NCBI RefSeq assembly: GCF_004349215.1
Contig: NZ_SMKU01000014.1
Coordinates: forward strand, 1-59,864
Direction: 5' to 3'
DNA: 59,864 bases
Origin: Actinomadura rubrisoli
GTDB lineage: Bacteria > Actinomycetota > Actinomycetes > Streptosporangiales > Streptosporangiaceae
The translations under genes and the position numbers were made by a program. Shown in pieces: positions 53,671 through 59,864 of the stretch (its first letter is position 1; each line of letters begins with the position of its first letter). The notes below the pieces were generated by a model. The model ran no database searches. It was not told where the DNA came from and was given only the letters and a program-made list of their open reading frames with translations.

Positions 53671-54528
53671 TCAGGTGGCCGGGGCCAACTCAGCGGCGTG
53701 GTCGGCCGCCCACCGCGCGAGCGTGCGGCCCTTCCTTCCGGTCACCTGCTCGAACGTGGGTGAGACCGCGGGGGGTTCCTCGGCGTACTCGGCCTGGTAG
53801 CCCAGGATGAACTCGGCGATCTGCGGTGGGAGCCCGGCCTGGATGTAGGCATGGCGGGCCTGCCCGTAGGTCAGCGCTTCGAACGCGATCGCACGGCCGA
53901 GCCCGGTGCCGATCGCCTCCGCCTGCTGCCGGTGGGTGAGCGCCTGCGGCCCGGTCAACGAGTACGCCTGACCCGCGTGACCGTCCTGCAGCAGGGCGAT
54001 CGTCACGATCTCGGCGATGTCGGCCTCGTGGATCGGCACCCCGACGCCGTCGGGGTAGGCGTTGCGGACCACGCCCTCCTTGCGGATGGACTCGCCCCAG
54101 AAGTCGAGCTTGTTGACGGCGAACTCGCCGGGCCGCACGTGGGTCCAGTCCGCCCCGGACTTCTCGACGACCTGTTCCACCGCGTGCAGCACCTCATAGA
54201 AGTCGGCCCGCCGTGTCGTGACGCCAGAGCTGGTCAGGGACACGATCCGGGCGACCCCGGCCGCCACGGCGCGGCTGACGAAGGCTTCCGCGAGATCGGT
54301 CGCGTGCTCTGGGTCGAAGATGCCGGGGATGAGGAACACCCCCTGCACCCCGTCGAACGACAGGTCGCCCGGACGGTTCACATCACCCTGCACAACGTCG
54401 ACGCCGCCGGGCAGCCCGGCGGCCTCGGGGTTGCGGGTGAGCGCCAGGACGGGCCGTCCGGCCGCGACGAGCCGATCGACCACATGCCTGCCCACGGTGC
54501 CAGTCGCTCCGGTCACCAGGATGGTCAT
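53671..54528 (-). CDS. NmrA-like NAD(P)-binding reductase
   Basis: A 285-residue atypical SDR. The Rossmann motif TGATGTVGRHVVDRL (about 6-20) lies at the N-terminus; GVFLIPG, RIVSLTSSGV and WTHVRPGEFAVN are family features. There is no Tyr-x-x-x-Lys at the usual place, typical of NmrA/QorB-like proteins that sense or use NAD(P)H. The TetR gene upstream in the same direction is a common partner but is frameshifted here. Confidence 0.88.
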   Translation of the reverse strand: MTILVTGATGTVGRHVVDRLVAAGRPVLALTRNPEAAGLPGGVDVVQGDVNRPGDLSFDGVQGVFLIPGIFDPEHATDLAEAFVSRAVAAGVARIVSLTSSGVTTRRADFYEVLHAVEQVVEKSGADWTHVRPGEFAVNKLDFWGESIRKEGVVRNAYPDGVGVPIHEADIAEIVTIALLQDGHAGQAYSLTGPQALTHRQQAEAIGTGLGRAIAFEALTYGQARHAYIQAGLPPQIAEFILGYQAEYAEEPPAVSPTFEQVTGRKGRTLARWAADHAAELAPAT

Positions 54529-54904
54529 GGAGAACCTCTTTGTGTGGAAGAACGATGGACGCGGGCCCGCTGCCCAAGACGGTAGGACAGGTCCGGTGGA
54601 CCTCGCATATGGAACGTTCCCACCTGGCCTTCTGTGGCCGTCCGGCTGCCCCGCCGACGTCGGCCGCGGACCTGACCCCGCACGAGCTGCGCGCGCCCCT
54701 GGTCACCGCACTCCTGGACCAATCCCCTTCGGAGCCAAGGCGAGGAGATCGCGAGCATTACCGGCCCTGCCTGAAGAAGACTCCGACGGTCGGGACGCCG
54801 ATTCGCCTCCCACCGAAGGTCAAACTGGTGACCACCACGCCATGCTCGGACGCGTAGGACGTGCTCCCGGAACGACGGCACATGAGGCCGCCGTCCCCGT
54901 CCGC
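54529..54904. other. intergenic region between NmrA-like and TetR genes
   Basis: About 375 bases. A + frame (54540-54857) is open, but its product has no recognisable motif and it is probably not a gene. No strong repeat was found. Confidence 0.25.
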
Positions 54905-55579
54905 TCAGGACGTGGAGAACCGGGCGGCGCCTTCCCTCTCCAGCCAGGTCTCGAAGTCCATCAAGCCCGGTGATCCCCAAGTGATGGACGCGACCGTGGC
55001 CGCCTGCGCCCAGCGCGGCATCGGGATCAGCGCGCACCCCGGATTCCCAGACCTGGTCGGCTTCGGGCGCCGCGCGATGGACCCCACCGCCGTGAGGTCG
55101 AGCACCTCACGGGGATCGAAGATGATGTTGTTGAGGAACAGGGCGTAGTCGAACTGGTCATCGGGGACGTCCAGCGCCCGCATCACGCTGCGCACCGGAC
55201 GCTCCCACGCGTCCCTGACCGCGCCGATCACCTCGTCGCCACCGCGCGGCCGCTCCAGGAAGCCCTGGCGGGACCGGAGATGGATCGTCGCGGTGCCGTA
55301 AACCGTCAGCAGCCGTCCCCACTCGCGCACGACGTCCTCGAACAGCGCCTTCCCGGTCTTAGGGGCAGTCATGGCTGCAGTCCCGCAGAGCGACGATGAC
55401 GTCGTGCAGATAGATCTTGAGCAGTTCCTCAAGTGACGAGAAGTACCGATAGGCCGTCGCGGGCGACAATCCCGCCTGCTTCGCGATGACGGGCACGGAC
55501 ACATTCTCCGGGTCGGTGCGCAGAACCTCCCGGCGGCGTCCAGCAACCGCCGGCGGTTGCGCGCCGCGTCACTGCGCAA
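54905..55579 (-). pseudogene. TetR-family regulator with two compensating frameshifts
   Basis: The frame begins normally (SDAARNRRRLLDAAG). The helix-turn-helix is then in the next frame: VLRTDPENVSVPVIAKQAG and LSPATAYRYFSSLEELLKIY. The original frame resumes from KTGKALFEDVVREW to the end. The first switch is at CCC 55529-55531 (one base short) and the second at GGGG 55362-55365 (one base extra). Correcting both gives an intact regulator of about 225 residues. Either a decayed gene or two homopolymer errors. Confidence 0.8.
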
Positions 55580-55772
55580 CCGAGTCCGCGAAGCGTCGCA
55601 CGTGGGCCTCAGCTCCTGCCTCCCGAGTACGTCTGCCGATCCTCATCCCCGAGGAGCCTATTGGCAGCCCACCCGGCGCCCGCCATCCTGCACCGACCGC
55701 ACAAGAAGGCCCTCGCTCGACGGTTCCGGCGCCGCGTTGGAGAGTGCTCCGCAGGGGCAGAGGATCTCAAGC

Positions 55773-56092
55773 CAGGAGATAGCCGGTCTCCGCAACCAGA
55801 CGGAGTACTTGGCCCAGTCGGCCGTCAACACGGCGCCGCTGGGCGAAGTACCACTAAACACCGCAGCTCTGGTCGATGAGGCAGAGGGCTGATCGCGGTG
55901 GCCAGGGCAGAGTTTCCCCTCATAGACCGGGTGATCCGGTGGGCCTCCGCGGCCAGCGTCATCGTGGTGGCCGGAATCGCCGCAGTGATCAGCTACAAGC
56001 ACATGTACCACCTGGTGCTGCGGTACGGGGAAACGTCGTGGACGGCGGCGCTGCTGCCGGTGAGCGTGGACGGCATGCTCGCGACGACCAGG
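55773..56092 (+). pseudogene. remnant of an integrative element (DUF2637 front)
   Basis: A short frame ending NTAPLGEVPLNTAALVDEAEG (stop at 55892) is followed at GTG 55898 by MARAEFPLIDRVIRWASAASVIVVAGIAAVISY and HLVLRYGETSWTAALLPVSVDGM, the first two helices of a DUF2637 membrane protein. The protein breaks off after SVDGMLATT (about 56090). DUF2637 genes are typical of actinomycete integrative conjugative elements and plasmids. No integrase, replication or transfer gene remains. Confidence 0.6.
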
Positions 56093-56246
56093 TCGGCCAG
56101 CGCCTCCCGGCGACCTCCCACTCGTGTGACACGTTCGGCCGCAGTCCCGCCGTGTGCCAGGTATCGTGCACCGTCGCGTCCGCCGCTGGGAAGAACACCA
56201 GTCGTACAGTTCGCCATGGGAGGCGTCGGCCAACTGGAGACACTCT

Positions 56247-57269
56247 CTATTCAAGGAGGGTGTCGAGGTCCTCGGGCCCGAACCCGGCATCGAGCAACAC
56301 CTGCCGGTCATCCTCCGGGATCCAGCCCCACAACTGGGCGGTCACGGCGACCTCACGGTCGCGGGGGTGCGGAAGATCGAACCCGGTGAGGGGCGTGTCC
56401 TCCGGGTGGTGGAACAGGAACCGGCGGGCGCTGTTGACCGTGCACGAGTTGCTGTATAGCGCCACTGCGGCGACCCCGGCAACACGGACGTCACGCCCGT
56501 GGGGCGAGATCTCGGGCGGCACGGCGGATGGTAGGTACATCGCCAGCGAGTGGCGGCGGGTCAGTGGCGCATGGAGGACGGTCGCGTTCTCAACACCGGT
56601 CCCCATGCCCATCCGGGTCGCGTCGGCGTTCGGGACGACAAACACGGGATGGTCGCTGGTCGCGAGGGCCTTCCGCTGGAACACGGTGAGCATCCAGGAG
56701 CGGTCTAGGAGTGACTGCGTGACGCGAGGCAGCAACTGCGCCAGGTGCCGCACGTGGTGGTTCGCGTGGACCCGCGCGCGGAGCGGGTTCTTGAAGAGGT
56801 CGACCCATTCGCGGTCGACGGTGTCGTCGTCGGCCGGTTCGCCTGAGGCGGCGAGGGCCTCGCGCACCCGTCGGCGTCCGCCTATGATCGTTTCGAGGAG
56901 GAGCGCGTGGGTTGCGATCTCGCTCATGGAGTTCCGCACCCCGCCACCGCGCAGGAGTTGCAGCGCCAACCACGCGGCCATGGCGACCCGGTGCTCCTCG
57001 GGGAGCGGCCACACCCCGGCGGCGAGTTCGCGCCACGCGTCGGCGGCGAGTGTCTCGATCTGGGAGAGGGCCTGTTCCGCGAGGCCGGACTCGTGCCCGT
57101 CGTTGTCGATGACCGTATAGAAGTTGGTCTGCACCGAGGCGTTCGCGATGTTCTGGGTGAAGGTGCGGTCACCCGGCAACATGACCGTTGCGACCCGCTC
57201 ACGCTCGTCGGCGAAGTACCGCAGATAGAACTTCGACACGACGTGATGGCGCCTCGCCTGCTCCGGCAC
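56247..57269 (-). CDS. DUF4238-domain protein
   Basis: About 340 residues. The N-terminal ARRHHVVSKFYLRYFAD and VQTNFYTVID are the DUF4238 signature, with a central Trp/His-rich helical region and ATSDHPVFVVPNADA. The function of the family is not established. GTG 57269 has GAGGGGGGA upstream; GTG 57284 is also open. It lies in a decayed region next to integrative-element remnants, which suggests mobile origin. Confidence 0.75.
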   Translation of the reverse strand: MPEQARRHHVVSKFYLRYFADERERVATVMLPGDRTFTQNIANASVQTNFYTVIDNDGHESGLAEQALSQIETLAADAWRELAAGVWPLPEEHRVAMAAWLALQLLRGGGVRNSMSEIATHALLLETIIGGRRRVREALAASGEPADDDTVDREWVDLFKNPLRARVHANHHVRHLAQLLPRVTQSLLDRSWMLTVFQRKALATSDHPVFVVPNADATRMGMGTGVENATVLHAPLTRRHSLAMYLPSAVPPEISPHGRDVRVAGVAAVALYSNSCTVNSARRFLFHHPEDTPLTGFDLPHPRDREVAVTAQLWGWIPEDDRQVLLDAGFGPEDLDTLLE

Positions 57270-57401
57270 GTCCCCCCTCAACACCCGTTCTATCCGGCAG
57301 AGGTCAGGCTAGGACGCCCCACCGACACGCCGCCCGCGTCCGAGTGAAACCTCCAATTCCGACGGTTCCGAGCCCTCGCGGTGGCTGGCATCTGCCATGT
57401 G

Positions 57402-58040
57402 ATGACGGACGAGTATGACGACGGCATCATCGCCAAAGTTACCCGGGCGGCCGACCTGCTGGAGCACCTCCAGGCCATGCAAGCGGAACTCCGCGAGGGC
57501 CGCCAGTACGCGCGCCGCGACAATGCACGCGGCGACGAGACCAACCCGATCGTGTGGGTTGAATGGGCGGTGACCAAGGCCACCGCGCCGCTGCCCCTGG
57601 CGTTCAGCGCCCTACTCGGCGACGTCATCAACAACCTCCGCGCCGCACTCGACTACTCCACCTGGGCCGCCGTCGACGGAGGCATCCGGGAGACCAACCC
57701 TGAGCACTGCGCAACTACGGCGCGGGGGTGCCGGAGGGCGCGCCGCTCCCGATCTGGGCCGAACCGGAGCGGCTGCCCGGCATCGAGTTCCCCACCCTCC
57801 TCATCCACGGCCGCGACGACCCGGGCCGTGCCGTTCGAGACCTCGCTCTTCCTGCTCTCCGCCATCCCCGAGAGCCGCCTGGTGGTCCTCAACCGCTGCG
57901 GGCACTGGGCGATGATCGAGCACGCCGCCGAGTTCAAACCGGCTCGTCATCGACTTCGTCCGCAACGCCCCTCCTCCCGCCCGGTGAGGGCGGGGTTCTC
58001 CATGGGGAGAGGGGTGTCCAGGGCGGCGGTCACGTTGTGA
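57402..58040 (+). CDS. chimeric ORF: hypothetical front joined to hydrolase remnant
   Basis: The first 100 residues (MTDEYDDGIIAKVTRAADLLEHLQAMQAELREG to VINNLRAALDYSTWAAVDGG) resemble actinomycete hypothetical proteins that carry an N-LRAALDYSTW helix. From about 57710 the DNA belongs to a different, broken alpha/beta hydrolase gene, part of which (SLFLLSAIPESRLVVLNRCG) is in this frame. The single open frame is therefore accidental and the front gene is 3'-truncated. Confidence 0.4.
   Translation: MTDEYDDGIIAKVTRAADLLEHLQAMQAELREGRQYARRDNARGDETNPIVWVEWAVTKATAPLPLAFSALLGDVINNLRAALDYSTWAAVDGGIRETNPEHCATTARGCRRARRSRSGPNRSGCPASSSPPSSSTAATTRAVPFETSLFLLSAIPESRLVVLNRCGHWAMIEHAAEFKPARHRLRPQRPSSRPVRAGFSMGRGVSRAAVTL
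57710..57987 (+). pseudogene. C-terminal fragment of a meta-cleavage-type alpha/beta hydrolase
   Basis: Read across frames it gives RNYGAGVPEGAPLPIWAEP, FPTLLIHGRDD, VPFETSLFLLSAIPESRLVV, GHWAMIEHAAEF (catalytic Asp and His) and RLVIDFVRNAPPPAR to a stop at 57985-57987. There are at least two 1-base shifts, near GACCCGGGCC (57819-57828) and at AAA 57936-57938. The front two thirds, including the nucleophile, are missing. Confidence 0.65.
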
Positions 58041-58063
58041 ACGCGCCGGCCCTGGACACCCCT
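58010..58063. terminator. 15-bp perfect hairpin after the SpoIID-like gene
   Basis: AGGGGTGTCCAGGGC and its exact complement surround a 24-nt loop that can itself pair partly. It lies 20 bases beyond the stop of the leftward SpoIID-like gene. Confidence 0.6.
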
Positions 58064-58083
58064 TCGGTCGGACGGTCTCCGGG

Positions 58084-59022
58084 TCAGCGCCGGAGAGCGA
58101 TGTTCCGGTAGTAGTGCTTCAGGATCTTGGAGTGGTTCCAGCCCGCCCTGGCCTTGTCACGGGAGCCGTACTGCGACATCCAGTGCCCGTCCCGCCAGGC
58201 GGGGCACGCCGTCGAGGTCGTGCAGTACTGGGCCTGGAGGATCTTCCCGCCGCGGGTCATCCGGGTCTTCCACGTCGCGTCCACCGCGGCGCTCGTCGAC
58301 GGCAGCGCGGATCCGGGCTTGTACACCTGGCTCGACACGTCGTCGTAGACGTCGAAGCACGCGCCCCACGACGTCTTGCGCGTCGAGTGCAGAGCCCAGT
58401 ACCAGCCGTAGCTCTTGACGGCCATCGCCCCGGCCCGCAGGGATTCCTTCGGCCAACTCGCAAACCACTCGTTGGGCAGGACGTTCTTGACGTAGTCCTT
58501 GAACTTCACCCGCTTCACTTGCTTCTGGGACCTCATGTACACGAGGATCGTCGAGGGCGGCTTGGAGTTCGTGGCGTCCGTCTTGCATCCGGGGTCCAGC
58601 AGGTTGTGCGAAGCGTTCTGCTTCTTCAGCCTGGAGTTCAGGTTGCCCTTGGTGCCCTTCTTGAAGTCCTGGTGGGGGCCTTTGTAGTTGCTGTTGTAGT
58701 GCACCCGGACGGTCTTGCCGGTGCGGTTCCACACTGAGGTCGCGTTGTTCTTGATGCACTTGCCCTTGCCTGCGCCCGGCCCCTTGAAGTCGTAGCACGT
58801 CGGCTGCTTGTCGTCGTAGTCGGCGACCGAGTTCTTGAAGTCCGAGACCGAACCCTTGTTGTTGCTGCTGTAGTAGTAGCAGAACTCGCCGTTCTCGCAT
58901 TTCCCGTTGCGCGCCGCCGCCGAGGCGGGCGCCGCGGTGACGGCGAGCATCGTCCCGCCGAGAACCAGCGCGGTGGTCACCGCGGTGAGCCGTGAGACCA
59001 GCCGTAAGATTCGTGTGGACAC
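58084..59022 (-). CDS. secreted I36-like + SpoIID-domain cell-wall protein
   Basis: A 312-residue exported protein from GTG 59022, which has AGGAGG 6 bases upstream. Signal peptide VSTRILRLVSRLTAVTTALVLGG ending APASA. Residues about 40-130 form a peptidase-inhibitor-I36-like module (KCENGEFCYYYSSNNKGSVSDF, SNYKGPHQDF). The C-terminal half is a SpoIID-like domain: FKDYVKNVLPNEWFASWPKESLRAGAMAVKSYGWYWA with the likely catalytic Glu in PNEW, and MSQYGSRDKARAGW. It probably cleaves or remodels peptidoglycan. Its front half is a near-exact copy of the upstream gene's. Confidence 0.82.
   Translation of the reverse strand: MSTRILRLVSRLTAVTTALVLGGTMLAVTAAPASAAARNGKCENGEFCYYYSSNNKGSVSDFKNSVADYDDKQPTCYDFKGPGAGKGKCIKNNATSVWNRTGKTVRVHYNSNYKGPHQDFKKGTKGNLNSRLKKQNASHNLLDPGCKTDATNSKPPSTILVYMRSQKQVKRVKFKDYVKNVLPNEWFASWPKESLRAGAMAVKSYGWYWALHSTRKTSWGACFDVYDDVSSQVYKPGSALPSTSAAVDATWKTRMTRGGKILQAQYCTTSTACPAWRDGHWMSQYGSRDKARAGWNHSKILKHYYRNIALRR
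58606..58931. repeat. 326-bp direct repeat, copy 1 (I36 module)
   Basis: Matches 59539-59864 at an offset of 933 bases with 8 differences, all transitions, as compared by eye. It encodes the shared mature N-terminal module. The match reaches the window edge, so the true repeat may be longer. Confidence 0.9.
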
Positions 59023-59055
59023 GGTCGTCCTCCTTTCCATAAAGGATCGTTGGCG

Positions 59056-59864
59056 TTATCGGACGTTGTAACCCTGGCTGCGCCAGAACGCGTTCGGGTT
59101 CGGGTTGTCCAGCCGCTCATCGCTGCTCGGGGACGCGTGCGTGTGCCGCTCGGGGCGCATTTCGACGTGGGTGTGCGTGGCCGAGCTTGACGACACTCCG
59201 CGCCACGCCTCGTCGCCGATGACCTGGCCCTTCTTGATCGACTGGCCGGCGCGCAGGGAGTTGCGCGGATCGGTGTGCAGGTAGATCACCGTCTTCCTCA
59301 GCTTGGTGTTGTAGATGGCGATCGTGGAGAGCCCCGACGAGCCGTTGTGCCCTTCGTGAATGCGGGTGATCTTGCCGTCCAGCAGGGCGTAGACGTTCGA
59401 GCCGCGGCTGCGGGCGAAGTCGATGCCCTCATGCCGGCCGGACCTGCCGTGGTAGCCGTCGAAGGGGCAGGTGAGCCGTCCGCCGCGGGTCTTGTAGAGC
59501 GCGTACGACATGTTCACGCGCTTCTTCGGCGCGAACTCGTGTGAGGCGTTCTGCTTCTTCAGTCTGGGGTTCAGGTTGCCCTTGGTGCCCTTCTTGAAGT
59601 CCTGGTGGGGGCCTTTGTAGTTGCTGTTGTAGTACACCCGGACGGTCTTGCCGGTGCGGTTCCATACCGAGGCCGCGTTGTTCTTGATGCACTTGCCCTT
59701 GCCTGCGCCCGGCCCCTTGAAGTCGTAGCACGTCGGCTGCTTGTCGTCGTAGTCGGCGACCGAGTTCTTGAAGTCCGAGACCGAACCCTTGTTGTTGCTG
59801 CTGTAGTAGTAGCAGAACTCGCCGTTCTCGCATTTCCCGTTGCGCGCCGCCGCCGAGGCGGGCG
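59056..59864 (-). CDS. secreted I36-like + M23 peptidase, N-terminus outside window
   Basis: At least 269 residues; the signal peptide lies beyond the window. The same I36-like module as in the next gene is joined to an M23/LytM endopeptidase domain: RHEGIDFARSRGSNVYALLDGKI (HxxxD), YLHTDPRNSL and HTHVEMRPE (HxH), giving a complete zinc site. Such enzymes cut peptidoglycan cross-links. It is 33 bases upstream of the SpoIID-type gene on the same strand, so both are probably made together. Confidence 0.85.
   Translation of the reverse strand, partial: PASAAARNGKCENGEFCYYYSSNNKGSVSDFKNSVADYDDKQPTCYDFKGPGAGKGKCIKNNAASVWNRTGKTVRVYYNSNYKGPHQDFKKGTKGNLNPRLKKQNASHEFAPKKRVNMSYALYKTRGGRLTCPFDGYHGRSGRHEGIDFARSRGSNVYALLDGKITRIHEGHNGSSGLSTIAIYNTKLRKTVIYLHTDPRNSLRAGQSIKKGQVIGDEAWRGVSSSSATHTHVEMRPERHTHASPSSDERLDNPNPNAFWRSQGYNVR
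59539..59864. repeat. 326-bp direct repeat, copy 2 (I36 module)
   Basis: Second copy of the repeat described at 58606-58931. It ends at the window edge on the 5' side of the gene. Confidence 0.9.

Noticed and set aside
55989..56243. Small minus-strand frame (start 56243) beside the DUF2637 remnant
   Set aside because: No recognisable motif and no ribosome site; overlapping frames read equally well.

Overview
The window is high-GC DNA with dense, often overlapping genes (ATGA/GTGA stop-start overlaps), frequent GTG starts and AGGAGG-type ribosome sites. Together with DUF397/DUF5753 regulators, DUF2637, FHA proteins and STAND ATPases this points to a filamentous actinomycete. A member of the Streptosporangiales (Actinomadura/Nonomuraea-like) would fit, but that is inference; nothing here fixes the genus.

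Layout. 0-3.4 kb: the tail of a WYL-domain protein, a small secreted His-rich protein, and a PLP cysteine-synthase-like enzyme overlapping an MFS exporter. 3.7-15.8 kb: a defence-like island with a STAND (NB-ARC/TPR) ATPase, a CDP-glycerol-transferase-like protein, and a complete four-gene Wadjet type II (jetABCD) plasmid/DNA defence operon. 16-24.4 kb: a compact biosynthetic locus with P450, fatty acyl-AMP ligase, acyl carrier protein, thioester reductase, SnoaL-like protein and class I terpene cyclase in one direction, met tail to tail by an OleB/OleC (beta-lactone decarboxylase/beta-lactone synthetase) pair. 24.8-29.7 kb: a Cys/His-rich lipoprotein, a NarL-type two-component pair and a secreted glycoside hydrolase. 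29.7-34 kb: a mosaic of regulators (NYN-nuclease/FHA operon, XRE-DUF5753) and broken genes (kinase remnant, frameshifted DUF397, collapsed berberine-bridge-like oxidase). 34-40.1 kb: PAP2 lipid phosphatase, DegT aminotransferase plus Gfo/Idh/MocA dehydrogenase, EamA-like transporter, aldehyde dehydrogenase.

40.1-53.3 kb is a CoA-dependent catabolic unit. A leftward operon (Ltp2-like thiolase, DUF35 partner, crotonase, EthD-like protein, amidohydrolase, fused CaiB CoA-transferase, wreck of a 3-oxoacid CoA-transferase) lies next to a leftward gntR gene. A divergent four-gene oligopeptide-type ABC importer follows. A 12-bp inverted repeat and a palindrome in the shared promoter are likely operators of the GntR protein, so import and degradation are probably induced together.

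53.4-58 kb is decayed: an NmrA-like reductase, a TetR gene with two compensating frameshifts, a DUF2637 remnant of an integrative element, a DUF4238 protein and a broken alpha/beta hydrolase. 58-59.9 kb holds two secreted cell-wall proteins that share a nearly identical peptidase-inhibitor-I36-like front half but carry different back halves (SpoIID and M23).

Several frameshifts sit exactly at G/C homopolymers, so some 'pseudogenes' may be sequence errors. No tRNA, rRNA, CRISPR array or intact insertion sequence was seen.
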